A DNA stretch of 64,000 nt from Dactylosporangium aurantiacum (GTDB lineage Bacteria > Actinomycetota > Actinomycetes > Mycobacteriales > Micromonosporaceae), in the NCBI RefSeq assembly GCF_000716715.1, contig NZ_JNYJ01000007.1, positions 186,001 to 250,000 on the forward strand, in the 5' to 3' direction. Made by a program: the position numbers and the translations under genes. Every line of letters starts with the position of its first letter. Positions within the stretch are counted from its first letter, which is position 1. The notes under the pieces were generated by a model. That model saw only the letters and a list, made by a program, of their open reading frames with translations. It searched no databases and was not told where the DNA came from. Below, piece by piece: positions 36,301 through 44,628 of this stretch.

Positions 36301-36409
36301 CCCACCAGAGCATGTGCTGGCCGGGCCACAGGTAGAACGCCACGGTGAGCAGCGCCATCCAGGCCGCGAACCACGCGCTGAGTGTGCGGGTCAGCACGTC
36401 CGCCTCCAT
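33377..36409 (-). CDS. Membrane GGDEF/EAL protein, c-di-GMP metabolism
   Basis: The protein is 1010 residues. About ten membrane helices form the first 320 residues, followed by a GAF-like region (about 330-465), a PAS domain (about 480-600, YFRTLIHNTSDVILIVDE), a diguanylate cyclase domain with intact GGDEF (ARLGGDEFAALIE) and a phosphodiesterase domain with intact EAL (GFEALVRWNHP), LEITES, DDFGTGYSSLSYL and EGVEE. Both activities therefore look possible. No RxxD inhibitory site precedes GGDEF at the usual place. C-di-GMP controls development through BldD in actinomycetes. The gene lies 94 bp upstream of the oxoamine synthase operon on the same strand. Confidence 0.92.
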   Translation of the reverse strand: MEADVLTRTLSAWFAAWMALLTVAFYLWPGQHMLWWGAIGMSSTAGVLVGVLVHRPRRRWPWLLLAAGLFAFGAGDFLYNLLTDVFGMTNPFPSVSDVLYLTMYPLVAGGLLGFIRSRTGRNGRDSLLDAATLTIGLALLAWIFLIDPYVRSTELTLVQKLVSIAYPLGDVLTLAVFTRLITGGGRRSRSITIIGLGTAGLLVADVAYGLIQLNGAWQVGGATDLGWVLCYGAWAAAALHPSMVELTEPARAQSAEVGVRRIALLGGASLIAPGVLLVEASLGTVRDAAVIAVMSGVMFVLVLARLAGVMGNHRQSTARERELREATTTLVSAADAGETLAAVRHAVDRLLPAGVPHTVVLVRAERVDDPGLVRVSGLDPQARELLRGHSSALRHPMGVERDMLYVGAPTEALQALQPTFEVLASQAAMALERMTLTAEVNRRSSEAYFRTLIHNTSDVILIVDEHDLIQYASPSAGTVFGDERLAGYELWEFVAADERPRLAELLTQVRGGLHAHNRMDLRAERVDGGGLLVEVDCRDLRGDQTVGGLVLTVRDVTERRQLEEQLIRQAFHDALTGLANRVLFQDRVEQAVARAKRDAQLDNHPARGPVGVLFIDLDDFKIVNDTLGHAVGDALLIAVGERITAALSGTDTVARLGGDEFAALIEAESMTELELAAERIVLALAEPFEIGGQDVNGICSIGLSTTVDASSAEELMRQADLALYVAKGAGKGQWRRYQSDLHTAVLERLELRAALDQAVKEQQFVLQYQPIVDLETGSPLGFEALVRWNHPTRGMIAPGHFIEVAEESGLIVPMGRMVLQQALNTVGRWQRSTAPGALRYISVNVSVRQFRTPGFVEEVRQLLRASGVEPGTLLLEITESLLLRNDEQVRADFDALRAMGVRLAIDDFGTGYSSLSYLQHMPIDVLKIDKSFIDDMLDSRQQRAVITAIVTLAQTLDLAVVAEGVEEPAQAAALREMGCPYGQGYLFARPLSEPDAFAMIPKAAPFAAMA

Positions 36410-36658
36410 TCCGCTCGCCGGTGCGGAGATCTCCGCGACTGACCAGATCGGTCACGCGGTGGAGGTCTGAACGAATACCGGGGTGCGGGTCGGGTCGGTC
36501 GAGTTGCCGGACGTGCCGCCGGACGGCTGACAGCGGCCGGCGTGGTCACTGCCGTGACGCAGGTGGCCTCTGGTGATGTCGCGGCTGCCGATGTACCTGG
36601 GGAGCCGGTGCCCGGTGGGGGTGGCGTGGCGGCGGGTGTACCCGGGGGCGCGAAAAGC

Positions 36659-37570
36659 TCAGCGGCCGGCGGGGCGCCGGGCGCTGACGGGGACGCCGCC
36701 CCTGAGCACGAGGGTCTTCGCCTCGCGGGTGATCTGGTGGTGGTGCTGCGGCTCGGCGTAGAAGCTCAGCCCGATCACGCTGCCGAGGGTGATTACGAAG
36801 CCGGCCGCCACCAGCCACTCCCGGCCCGGCCACACCCCGTCGCCGAGGAACAGCAGGCCGACCAGCGCGGCCGGCACCGCGCCGGCGGCGTCCATGGCGG
36901 CGACCGCGGCGGTGGTCGAGCCGCGCTGCATCGCCAGGCCCAGCAGCAGCTGGCCGACCAGCGAGTGGGCGATGAGCAGGTAGGACAGCGGATCGGTGAA
37001 GAACTGGCCGAGGTTGTCGGCCGAAGCGAGAGGCCGCGACGCGACCGCCGCCGCGCCGAACGCCACGCCGGACAGCGCCCCGAGCGCCACCGAGCCCGGC
37101 GCCCCGTGCAGGCGACCGGCGAACCACCCGACGACCGCGATGGCGCCGAGCGCGGCGATGAGGCCGGCGATCCCGGGGGTGCCGAGCTGCCTGGACGGTG
37201 CCGGCTTGGCGGCCAGCACCAGCGCGGCGAGCCCGAAGGCGAGCAGCACCAGCAGCGCCAGCTCGGTCCTGGGCAGCCGCCACTTGAGGATGAGCACGCC
37301 GAGCAGGGCGGTGACGCCGAGCCCGGCCGCCATGGCCGACTGCACGAGGAACAGCGGCAGGTCGCGTCGGGCGAAGAAGGCCAGCGCGAACCCGCCGAAC
37401 TGGCAGGCGACGCCGACGAGGTAGGACTTGTGCCGGCCCAGGCGCAGCAGCAGCATCGGGTGGAACCCGTGGTGCAGGTCGGTGCGGGCGGCGGCGACGG
37501 ATTGCAGCAGGTTGGCCACCCCGTAGGCGGCGATCATCGCGCCGAGGAAGAACCAACTCCAAGATGCCAC
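36659..37570 (-). CDS. DMT-superfamily (EamA-like) membrane transporter
   Basis: The protein is 303 residues with about nine to ten helices in two EamA-like halves (first SWFFLGAMIAAYGVANLLQ, last VAAGFVITLGSVIGLSFY). Short charged loops such as LKWRLPR and a basic tail complete it. The substrate is unknown. The start is uncertain: GTG at 37570 begins the first helix, has no Shine-Dalgarno sequence, and lies close behind TATCCT, which would fit a leaderless message. A longer frame reaches 37675. It follows hisN on the same strand with 49 bp between. Confidence 0.78.
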   Translation of the reverse strand: MASWSWFFLGAMIAAYGVANLLQSVAAARTDLHHGFHPMLLLRLGRHKSYLVGVACQFGGFALAFFARRDLPLFLVQSAMAAGLGVTALLGVLILKWRLPRTELALLVLLAFGLAALVLAAKPAPSRQLGTPGIAGLIAALGAIAVVGWFAGRLHGAPGSVALGALSGVAFGAAAVASRPLASADNLGQFFTDPLSYLLIAHSLVGQLLLGLAMQRGSTTAAVAAMDAAGAVPAALVGLLFLGDGVWPGREWLVAAGFVITLGSVIGLSFYAEPQHHHQITREAKTLVLRGGVPVSARRPAGR

Positions 37571-37619
37571 CCGGAGAGGATAGACCCGGTTCGGAGCAGT
37601 GGCATGCGGACTATTCGGT

Positions 37620-38438
37620 TTAGCCTGACAAACCGGACAGTCTGGGGTTGCCCAAACGGGTGAGAACGTCCTCATGAAGGTGACCGTTCGTAGCGACCGC
37701 GCTCCCGCCGCCCGGCCCCGGCTGCCCCTGCAGGTCCGTGAACGTGCCCCCGGCCTCGGTGACGATCGGCACCAGCGCCGCCAGGTCCCACAGCGACAGC
37801 TCCGGCTCGACCATGATGTCCACGGCGCCCTCGGCGAGCAGCATGTACCCGTAGAAGTCGCCGTACGCCCGCTGCCGCCACGTCCGGCGGGTCAGGTCGA
37901 GGATGGCGTTGAGCCGCCCGGCCTCCTCCCAGCCGCCGAGCGACGAGTAGCAGAAGCTCGCGTCGGCGAGCCGGTCCACGCCGCTCACCCGGATCGGCGT
38001 CGCCGCGGCCGTGTGCCGCCCCGCATACGCACCGTGACCGAGCGCGGCCCACCAGCGCCGCCCCAGCGCCGGTGCCGACACCAGCCCGACCACCGGCTGG
38101 GCGCCCTCCATCAGCGCGATCAGCGTCGCCCAGATGGGCACCCCGCGGACGTAGTTCTTCGTGCCGTCGATCGGGTCGATCACCCACTGCCGGGTCCCGG
38201 GCCCGGCGGCGGCCTCGGTCGCGCCGTACTCCTCGCCCAGCACCCCGTCGCGCGGCCTGGCCCGCTGCAGGGTGGCCCGCAGCGCCTTCTCCACCGCCGT
38301 GTCCGCCTCCGTCACCGGCGTCAGGTCGGGCTTCGTCGACACGTGCAGATCCTGGGCCCGGAACCGGGGAACGGCGATCGCGTCCGCGGTGTCGGCAAGC
38401 AGATGAGCGAGGGCCAGGTCGTCCGCGTAGCGCGCCAT
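37620..38438 (-). CDS. hisN: Histidinol-phosphatase, IMPase type
   Basis: This 272-residue member of the inositol-monophosphatase fold has its metal ligands in GEEYG (about 67-71) and DPIDGTKNYVRG (about 88-99) and, near the C-terminus, in LSLWDLAALVPIVTEAGG. The form DPIDGTKNYVRGVPIWATL is characteristic of actinobacterial HisN, which removes phosphate from L-histidinol phosphate as the penultimate histidine step. No other his gene adjoins. It is divergent from the DUF2087 gene with 52 bp between the starts. Confidence 0.9.
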   Translation of the reverse strand: MARYADDLALAHLLADTADAIAVPRFRAQDLHVSTKPDLTPVTEADTAVEKALRATLQRARPRDGVLGEEYGATEAAAGPGTRQWVIDPIDGTKNYVRGVPIWATLIALMEGAQPVVGLVSAPALGRRWWAALGHGAYAGRHTAAATPIRVSGVDRLADASFCYSSLGGWEEAGRLNAILDLTRRTWRQRAYGDFYGYMLLAEGAVDIMVEPELSLWDLAALVPIVTEAGGTFTDLQGQPGPGGGSAVATNGHLHEDVLTRLGNPRLSGLSG

Positions 38439-38490
38439 GCGCGGAAACTTAGCCGACGATCGCCATCTTCTGGCAGTACTGTCGCCGTTT

Positions 38491-39057
38491 GTGACCGCCT
38501 CGTCCGCCGCCTCGCCCGCTGCCTCGCCCGCCGCGCTGTGCGGCCTGCTCGCCGAGGAGGACCGGCTGCGCGTCTACGCCGCCGTCGTGCTCGGCGCCTC
38601 GGGTCTCACCGAGATCGAGTCCGCGACGGGCCTGCCGGCCCGCACCGTCGCCGCCGCGGTCGCCCGCCTCCAGCAGGGCGGCCTGCTCGGCCTCGCCGGC
38701 GGCGCCCTGCGCGCCGACGTGGAGGTGTTCAAGGACTCCGTGCGCGCGCACGCCGCCGCGCCGCCCCCGGCCGAGCCGATGGACCCCGACCGCCAGCGCG
38801 ACCAGATCCTGCGCACCTTCGTCGTCGACGGCCGCCTCACCCACCTGCCGGCCGCGCACGGCAAGCGCCAGGTCGTGCTGGAGCACATCGCCGCCTCGTT
38901 CGAGCCCGGCATCCGGTACCCGGAACGCGAGGTCAACGCCGTCCTGCGGGCCTGGCACGACGACTACGCGGCCCTGCGCCGCTACCTCGTCGACAGCGAC
39001 CTGCTCTCCCGCGCCGACGGCACCTACTGGCGCACCGGCGGCCCGGTCGCCGTCTAG
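38491..39057 (+). CDS. DUF2087 protein with winged-helix N-terminus
   Basis: The protein is 188 residues. The first 85 residues look like an ArsR-type winged helix (EEDRLRVYAAVVLGASGLTE, then GLPARTVAAAVARL). The C-terminal half is DUF2087 (about 105-185: ILRTFVVDGRLTHLPAAHGK and the final DSDLLSRADGTYWRTGG). DUF2087 proteins are presumed transcription regulators. The GTG at 38491 has no Shine-Dalgarno sequence, but TACTGT lies about 10 bp upstream, consistent with a leaderless transcript. Its stop codon TAG overlaps the rsgA stop on the other strand in the shared tetranucleotide CTAG. Confidence 0.82.
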   Translation: MTASSAASPAASPAALCGLLAEEDRLRVYAAVVLGASGLTEIESATGLPARTVAAAVARLQQGGLLGLAGGALRADVEVFKDSVRAHAAAPPPAEPMDPDRQRDQILRTFVVDGRLTHLPAAHGKRQVVLEHIAASFEPGIRYPEREVNAVLRAWHDDYAALRRYLVDSDLLSRADGTYWRTGGPVAV

Positions 39058-40115
39058 GAGCCGCCGTCGTCCTGCTGGTCGGAGGTGCCGTCCTTCGGGT
39101 CGGCGGCGCCCTCCTTCGAGGCGAGCAGCCGGCGGAACGACGCGAGCCGCCGCGGGTCGGCGCCGCCCTCGGCGACCAGCTTGTCCAGCCCGCACTCGCC
39201 GCCGGCGCCGGTGTGGTCGCAGTTCGGCGCGCACCGCGTCGAGGCCTCGACCAGGTCGGGGAAGCCGTGCAGCAGGCTGTCCGCCGACACGTGCGCCAGC
39301 CCGAACGACCGGATCCCGGGCGTGTCGATGATCCAGCCGGGGTCTTCCGGGCCGGCGCCCGGCAGGCGCAGCGCCACGGCGCTGGTGGACGTGTGCCGGC
39401 CCTTGCCGACGGCGCTGACCACGCCGACGGCCCGGTCGGTGCCCGGCACGAGGCGGTTGACCAGGGTCGACTTGCCGACGCCGGAGTGCCCGATCATCAC
39501 CGAGACCCGGCCGCGCAGCGCGGCGACCAGGTCGTCGATCGGCTCGTCGGGGCGGCACAGGACGTACGGCAGGTCCAGCTCGGAGTAGTAGTCCAGCACC
39601 GCCTCGGGGCCGGCCAGGTCCCCCTTGGTGAGGCACAGCAGCGGCTCGATCTCGGCGTCGTACGCCGCGACGAGGCAGCGGTCGATGAAGCCGGTCCGCG
39701 GCGGCGGGTCGTGCAGCGAGTTGACGATGACGAGCTGCTCGGCGTTGGCGACGACGACCCGCTCGAAGCGGCCCTCGGTGCCGCCTTCCTCGTCGTCGGC
39801 GGTGCGCATCAGCACCGACCGGCGCTCGTCGATGCGCACGATGCGGGCCAGGGTGTCGGGGCGGCCGGTGACGTCGCCGACGATCTGCACGTTGTCGCCG
39901 ACGACGACGCCGTGCCGGCCCAGCTCACGGGCTCGCATGGCGGTGACGACGATGTCGGTGCCGGCCACGTGGCAGGTGTACCGGCCGCGGTCGACCGCCA
40001 CGACGAACCCGAGGACGGCGTCGCTGTGCTTGGGGCGGGTGCGCGTGCGGGGTCGCGAGGACCGGCTCGGGCGGACCCGGACGTCGTCCTCGTCGTACTC
40101 GCGTTTGCGCGTCAG
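39054..40115 (-). CDS. rsgA: Ribosome small-subunit GTPase RsgA, likely CTG start
   Basis: This circularly permuted GTPase helps mature the 30S subunit. An OB-fold region (about 40-95) precedes the permuted GTPase with TKGD (G4), GHSGVGKST (G1) and DTPGIRSFG (G3), then the zinc knuckle CAPNCDH..GGECG near the end. The best start is CTG at 40115. It overlaps the aroA stop as CTGA, the Shine-Dalgarno sequence GGAGGG precedes it at proper distance, and the resulting N-terminus (LTRKREYDEDDVRVRP) matches the usual RsgA beginning. An ATG at 40160 would instead overlap aroA by 49 bp. Gives 353 residues. It is translated with aroA. Confidence 0.88.
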   Translation of the reverse strand: MTRKREYDEDDVRVRPSRSSRPRTRTRPKHSDAVLGFVVAVDRGRYTCHVAGTDIVVTAMRARELGRHGVVVGDNVQIVGDVTGRPDTLARIVRIDERRSVLMRTADDEEGGTEGRFERVVVANAEQLVIVNSLHDPPPRTGFIDRCLVAAYDAEIEPLLCLTKGDLAGPEAVLDYYSELDLPYVLCRPDEPIDDLVAALRGRVSVMIGHSGVGKSTLVNRLVPGTDRAVGVVSAVGKGRHTSTSAVALRLPGAGPEDPGWIIDTPGIRSFGLAHVSADSLLHGFPDLVEASTRCAPNCDHTGAGGECGLDKLVAEGGADPRRLASFRRLLASKEGAADPKDGTSDQQDDGGS

Positions 40116-41422
40116 TCTTGCCCTCCGAAGGAAGCCGCTCCGTGCACCATCGTCGACCATAGCCGGGGGAATTCCGGCAGTGTCTTCGCGGTGCATGTGA
40201 CGTCGTCGAGGCGGACCCCGTCGACGGCGAGCCCGAGGACGGCGGCGGCGTGGGCCAGGCGGTGGTCGTCGCGGGTGGCGACCGTGGCGCCGCGCAGCGG
40301 CCGGGGCCGGATCCGCAGGCCGTCGTGGTCCCTGGTGACGTCGGCGCCGAGCGCGCCCAGCGCGGTGACCAGCGCGGCGATCCGGTCGGTCTCGTGGCCG
40401 TCGAGGTGCGCGACGCCGTGCAGGTGCGACGGGCCGTCCGCGACCGCGGCGAGCGCGGCCAGCACCGGGATCAGCTCGGCCGCGTCGGCCAGGTCGGCGG
40501 TGATGCCGTGCACGGTGCCGGTGCCGCGCATGACGAGGCCCTGCCGGGTGAGCGTGGGCGCGCCGCCCATCCGCCGCAGCAGCTCCAGCAGGCGCCCGCC
40601 GGGCTGCAGGCCGGAGCGCGGCCACCCGGCGACGGTCACCGTGCCGCCGGTGACCAGCGCCGCGGCGAGGAACGCCGCGGCGGCCGGCAGGTCCGGTTCG
40701 ATGTCCCAGGCGCGGCCGTTGAGTCGTCCCGGCTCGACCACCCAGACGTCGGGCCGGCCGTCGTCGACGCCGGCCCCGGCGGCGCGCAGCATCTGCACCG
40801 TCATGCGCAGGTGGGGCGCGCGCGGCACCGGAGGCCCGGCGTGCCGCACGACGACCCCCCGGTCGAACTCGGGCGCGGCGAGCAGCAGCCCCGAGACGAG
40901 CTGGCTGGACGCGGACGCGTCCATGGTCACCTCGCCGCCGGTGAGGCGCCCGATGCCGTGCACGGTCAGCGGCAGGCCGCCGCCGTAGTCGACCCGGGCG
41001 CCGAGGTCGCGCAGCGCGCCGACCAGCGGCGCCATCGGCCTGGTGCGGCTGCGCCCGTCGCCGTCGAACACGACCGCGCCGTCGGCGAGGGCGGCGATCG
41101 GCGGCAGGAAGCGCAGCACCGTGCCGGCGCCGCCGACGTCGACGCGGGCGGGTCCGCGCAGCGGGCGGGGGCGCAGCAGCCACAGGTTGTCGTCGGCGGT
41201 GGACACGTGGCAGCCCATGGCGCGCAGGCCGGCCGCCATGAGCTCGGTGTCGCGGGCGCGCAGCGGCGCGCGCAGGGTGGTGGCGCCGAGCGACAGCGCG
41301 CCGAGGACCAGCGCCCTGGCGGTCATCGATTTCGAGCCGGGGAGTCGCACGGTGGCCGTGACCGGCCCTGGGGCGGTCGGCGCGGTCCACGGCAGGTGCG
41401 CGGGGGCGGTCAGGTTCGGCAC
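40112..41422 (-). CDS. aroA: 3-phosphoshikimate 1-carboxyvinyltransferase (EPSP synthase)
   Basis: This 436-residue enzyme joins phosphoenolpyruvate to shikimate-3-phosphate in aromatic amino-acid synthesis. The substrate-binding LPGSKSMTARALVLGAL (about 24-40), the GGAGTVLRFL glycine loop, DGDGRSRTRPM, ASASSQLVSGLLLAAP and the C-terminal DDHRLAHAAAVLGLAV are all present. GTG at 41422 and ATG at 41461 are both possible starts and neither has a clear ribosome site. The gene is divergent from the SRAP gene and coupled to rsgA, the same arrangement as Rv3227/Rv3228 in M. tuberculosis. Confidence 0.94.
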   Translation of the reverse strand: MPNLTAPAHLPWTAPTAPGPVTATVRLPGSKSMTARALVLGALSLGATTLRAPLRARDTELMAAGLRAMGCHVSTADDNLWLLRPRPLRGPARVDVGGAGTVLRFLPPIAALADGAVVFDGDGRSRTRPMAPLVGALRDLGARVDYGGGLPLTVHGIGRLTGGEVTMDASASSQLVSGLLLAAPEFDRGVVVRHAGPPVPRAPHLRMTVQMLRAAGAGVDDGRPDVWVVEPGRLNGRAWDIEPDLPAAAAFLAAALVTGGTVTVAGWPRSGLQPGGRLLELLRRMGGAPTLTRQGLVMRGTGTVHGITADLADAAELIPVLAALAAVADGPSHLHGVAHLDGHETDRIAALVTALGALGADVTRDHDGLRIRPRPLRGATVATRDDHRLAHAAAVLGLAVDGVRLDDVTCTAKTLPEFPRLWSTMVHGAASFGGQD

Positions 41423-41512
41423 GCGTTCAGTGTGCGGGTCGTTTCGTTGCGTAGCGACCATTGACGATGCGGCGTTCGCGGAGTCACCGCCGGCGTCGGT
41501 ACCGTATTGAGC

Positions 41513-42232
41513 ATGTGTGGTCGGTATGCGACATCCCGCAGCAACGTTGACCTGAGCGCGCTCTTCGAGGCCGCCGACGAGACGGACGGGCTCGAGCCGG
41601 ACTACAACGTCGCCCCCACGGACCAGGTGCCGGTGGTGCGCCTGTCCCAGTCCGCCGGTGGCCGGGTGCTGAGCTCGGCGCGCTGGGGGCTGGTGCCGCC
41701 GTGGGCGCCCGACCTCAAGGGCGGCGCCCGGATGATCAACGCCCGGGCGGAGACGGTCGCGGACTCCAAGGCGTTCGCGCCCTCGTTCGCGAAGCGGCGC
41801 TGCCTGGTCCCCGCGGACGGCTGGTTCGAATGGGTGCGCGGCGAGGGCAAGACGAAGCAGGCGTATTTCATGACCCTCGGCGAGGACGAGCCGTGCGTGT
41901 TCGCCGGGATCTGGACCGTGTGGGGCAAAGCGGAGAGCCGGGTGCTCACCTGCAGCATCATCACCGCGCCCGCCGTCGACGATCTGGCGCTCATTCACGA
42001 CCGCATGCCGCTGGTCCTGCCGCCGTCGCGGTGGGAGGAGTGGCTGGAGGCCCCCGTCGATGAGCGGCTGCTCGCCCCGACGCCGTCGGAGCACGTCGCG
42101 CGGCTGGAGCTGCGACCGGTCGGCGCGCGCGTGGGTGACGTACGTAACGACGGCCGTGATTTGCTGGACCGCGTGCCGGCCCCGGCCCTGCGGCCGGGCG
42201 ATGTGGAGCCGATCGATCTGACCCTCTTTTAG
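41513..42232 (+). CDS. SRAP-domain protein (YedK/HMCES-like)
   Basis: This 239-residue protein protects abasic sites in single-stranded DNA by forming a covalent link through its N-terminal cysteine, exposed after Met removal. The active-site residues are C2 (MCGRYA), N76 (MINARAET), E106 (GWFEW) and H162 (ALIHDRMP), all in the family positions. The ATG at 41513 is fixed by the need for Cys2. A TACCGT hexamer about 8 bp upstream suggests a leaderless transcript. The gene neighbourhood beside aroA matches Rv3226c. Confidence 0.93.
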   Translation: MCGRYATSRSNVDLSALFEAADETDGLEPDYNVAPTDQVPVVRLSQSAGGRVLSSARWGLVPPWAPDLKGGARMINARAETVADSKAFAPSFAKRRCLVPADGWFEWVRGEGKTKQAYFMTLGEDEPCVFAGIWTVWGKAESRVLTCSIITAPAVDDLALIHDRMPLVLPPSRWEEWLEAPVDERLLAPTPSEHVARLELRPVGARVGDVRNDGRDLLDRVPAPALRPGDVEPIDLTLF

Positions 42233-42399
42233 GGCGTACGTCCATTTCATCCCCGGCAGAATTTGTCGATCGGCGTGAAAACTCTTGTATTTGCAGGCGT
42301 TTGTGCGATAGAACACAGCGCCGGTAGGTCAATGTCGGATGGGGGCATCCCGACGTTTTCCTGCCTAGTGTTCGTTTGACCCACGGGGGAGGTGGGTGT

Positions 42400-42846
42400 A
42401 TGACCCGGGCGAGGATGCCACGCCCGCATGAGGTCGCTGCCGCCAAGCGCGATCCGCGTCTGTTGCGCGCCGTTCGCGAGCAACAGGGCGATGATGCCTG
42501 GCGGACCCGCGGCGCATGCCAGACCGTTGATCCGGAGACGTTCTTTCCGGCCCCGAGTGAGCCCGCCGACGCTGCCGTCGCGTTGTGCCGCACCTGTGAT
42601 GTCCAAGGCGCGTGTCTGGCCTGGGCGTTGGAGGTCGGCGACTGCCACGGGGTGTGGGGAGCGACCACGCCGCGTGAGCGGCGTGCGATGCTCGTCGCAT
42701 GGCGCAGCGACGTGCCCAGTCCCAGCCTGACCGGCGCGACGCCGGGACCCGATCACCGGATGGGCCCGGTGGCGTGCCTGCCGCTGCTGCCGATCCAGCG
42801 GGTCGGCCGCACCGACCGCAGGGATCCGGTGGGCGCGGCCAGCTGA
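42400..42846 (+). CDS. WhiB-family iron-sulfur regulator
   Basis: The protein is 148 residues. Four cysteines that would bind a 4Fe-4S cluster are in GACQTVD, CRTC and GACLAW, followed by the beta-turn GVWGATTPRERRAM (usually GVWGG in the family). A Gly/Pro tail of about 45 residues follows. The N-terminal extension (MTRARMPRPHEVAAAKRDPR) is longer than in WhiB1. The ATG at 42400 has the strong site GGGGGAGG. WhiB proteins bind the principal sigma factor to alter promoter choice. The subclass is not certain; it is not the WhiB1 orthologue, which is at 59024-59281. Confidence 0.88.
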   Translation: MTRARMPRPHEVAAAKRDPRLLRAVREQQGDDAWRTRGACQTVDPETFFPAPSEPADAAVALCRTCDVQGACLAWALEVGDCHGVWGATTPRERRAMLVAWRSDVPSPSLTGATPGPDHRMGPVACLPLLPIQRVGRTDRRDPVGAAS

Positions 42847-42911
42847 CCGGCCGTTCCACCAGTCGTTCCAGCCGCTCCACCGGCCGCTCCATCGGCGACG
42901 CAGCCGATGAC

Positions 42912-43610
42912 GTGTCCGGTGGGGCGGTCGACGGCGCGGCCGGCCACCGGGCCGGTGGCGCCGCCGGGCGGCGGAGTCGTTCGCGGGCCAGGCGGTCGGT
43001 CGTCGGGCAGGAGGTCGACACCCCGTTCGGGGTGGCGCGCTACAACCTCGACGTGCCCGCCGGCTACACCGGCACACTGCTCGTCCTGGGCCACGGCGCC
43101 GGCGGTGACGTCGACGCCGTGGACCTGGTGGCGGTCCGCGCCGCCGTGCTCGCCACGGGCGCCGCGGTGGCGATGGTGACCCAGCCCTACCGGGTCGCCG
43201 GTGCCCGCCGCCCACCCGCACCCGCCAGGCAGCTCGACGCCGCCTGGCTCGCCGTCGTCGCCGAGCTGCGCCGCCGGGTGGCGATCGACACCCTGGTCGT
43301 CGGCGGCCGGTCCAGCGGCGCCAGGGTCGCCTGCCGCACCGCCGTCGAGGCCGGTGCCGGACGGGTCCTGGCGCTCGCCTTCCCGCTGCACCCGCCGGGC
43401 CGGCCGGAGGTCACCCGGTCGGATGAGCTGCGCACCGGCGTGCCGACACTGGTGCTCAGCGGCGACCGGGACGCCTTCGGGGTGCCCGAGCCGTCCCCGA
43501 CGGTCCACGTCGAGGTCCTGCCCGGCGAGACCCACAGCCTGTCGAAGGCGCCGCACCTGCTCGCACAGCTCGCCGTGGCGTTCGTCACCACCGCCGCGGT
43601 CGCTCGTTGA
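42912..43610 (+). CDS. Alpha/beta hydrolase, KANL3/Tex30-like
   Basis: The protein is about 232 residues with a dienelactone-hydrolase-like alpha/beta fold. The oxyanion strand is LLVLGHGAGGDV, the nucleophile elbow VVGGRSSGARVA, the acid strand VPTLVLSGDRDAFG and the histidine in GETHSLSK. The family (KANL3/Tex30) has no firm substrate. The start is uncertain: GTG at 42912 keeps it clear of the upstream WhiB gene, but the frame is open back to 42699 through a Arg/Ser-rich stretch that overlaps WhiB, and no ribosome site is convincing. Confidence 0.75.
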   Translation: MSGGAVDGAAGHRAGGAAGRRSRSRARRSVVGQEVDTPFGVARYNLDVPAGYTGTLLVLGHGAGGDVDAVDLVAVRAAVLATGAAVAMVTQPYRVAGARRPPAPARQLDAAWLAVVAELRRRVAIDTLVVGGRSSGARVACRTAVEAGAGRVLALAFPLHPPGRPEVTRSDELRTGVPTLVLSGDRDAFGVPEPSPTVHVEVLPGETHSLSKAPHLLAQLAVAFVTTAAVAR

Positions 43611-43748
43611 ACAGCATGTGACCGGTGCAAATCGGACACACTCTCCACACCGCGGACCGACGTCGTTCCGCAACCTCCCAGGCCCTTCCTGTTCCCGGCG
43701 GCCGTCCGGTCCCAATGTCACATGGCCGGCCGCCGGGGCAGGCGGGTA

Positions 43749-43775
43749 GGAATTGCCGGGCCGCCGCGGTTGTTG
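43749..43775 (+). promoter_or_regulatory. SigR/SigH-type promoter of sigR
   Basis: GGAAT at 43749-43753 is followed by GTT at either 15 or 18 bp (43769-43771 or 43772-43774). This matches the -35 and -10 recognition elements of the redox sigma factor SigR (SigH in mycobacteria). It lies about 50 bp upstream of the long-form sigR start, implying positive autoregulation. Confidence 0.65.
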
Positions 43776-43822
43776 CACAGACCGTGCGACGCTGCGGAGG
43801 CGTCGCCTGTGGAGGGAAGTTC

Positions 43823-44623
43823 GTGGCCATCCTTGAACGCGAGGACCAGCGCGTCCGCGAGTTGCTGTTCAGCCCCGCATGGCCGGCGGCGACCGACGCG
43901 GAGCCGGATCCGTCCTGGCAACCGATCGCCCGGGAGCGGTTGACGGGCGCCACAAACTCAGAAGTCGCTCAGCAACTCGGCGTATCCTCGGCAGGACGGT
44001 CGAGGGTTGGAGTCGCACGAGTGGTCAGTAGCGAGAGCGCGGTGCAGCAGCGCATCCGGTTCGAGCACGACGCGTTGCCCTTCATCGATCAGCTGTACGC
44101 GGCGGCCTTGCGCATGACGCGCAACCCGGCCGACGCCGAGGACCTCGTCCAGGAGACGTTCCTCAAGGCGTATGCCGCGTTCCACCAGTTCGAGACGGGC
44201 ACGAACCTGAAGGCCTGGCTCTACCGCATCCTCACCAACACGTACATCAACTCCTACCGTCGCCGCCAGCGCCAGCCGGTGCAGGCGCCGACCGAGGAGA
44301 TCACCGACTGGCAGCTCGCCGAGGCCGAGTCGCACACGTCCAGCGGTCTGCGGTCCGCCGAGACCGAGGCCCTCGACCGGCTGCCCGACTCCGACGTCAA
44401 GGAGGCGTTGCAGTCGCTGCCGGAGGAGTTCCGGCTCGCCGTCTACCTCGCCGACGTCGAGGGCTTCTCCTACAAGGAGATCGCCGACATCATGAACACG
44501 CCCATCGGCACTGTGATGTCCCGCCTGCACCGCGGCCGCCGCAACCTGCGCCGTTCGCTCGAGACCTATGCTGCCGATCGGGGATTCACCCGCACCCCGT
44601 CCGCTGAGCCGAGCGAGGTCTGA
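43823..44623 (+). CDS. sigR: Redox-response ECF sigma factor SigR (SigH), two starts
   Basis: The sigma-2 and sigma-4 regions of a SigR-type ECF factor ([20 protein letters not shown] and [18 protein letters not shown], ending [17 protein letters not shown]) form the main body. GTG at 44021 with GGAG eight bases upstream gives a 200-residue form. GTG at 43823 with GGAGGG six bases upstream gives a 266-residue form whose extra 66 residues start [17 protein letters not shown]. This is the layout of Streptomyces sigR, where the longer, unstable isoform is made from the autoregulated promoter. The SigR-type promoter at 43749 lies just upstream. Held inactive by the adjacent RsrA until disulfide stress. 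Confidence 0.92.
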   Translation: MAILEREDQRVRELLFSPAWPAATDAEPDPSWQPIARERLTGATNSEVAQQLGVSSAGRSRVGVARVVSSESAVQQRIRFEHDALPFIDQLYAAALRMTRNPADAEDLVQETFLKAYAAFHQFETGTNLKAWLYRILTNTYINSYRRRQRQPVQAPTEEITDWQLAEAESHTSSGLRSAETEALDRLPDSDVKEALQSLPEEFRLAVYLADVEGFSYKEIADIMNTPIGTVMSRLHRGRRNLRRSLETYAADRGFTRTPSAEPSEV

Positions 44624-44628
44624 GATCG

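Noticed and set aside
42699..42911. N-terminal extension of the alpha/beta hydrolase overlapping the WhiB gene
   Set aside because: The extension is Arg/Ser-rich without fold features and overlaps the WhiB coding region in another frame, so a start near 42912 is preferred.
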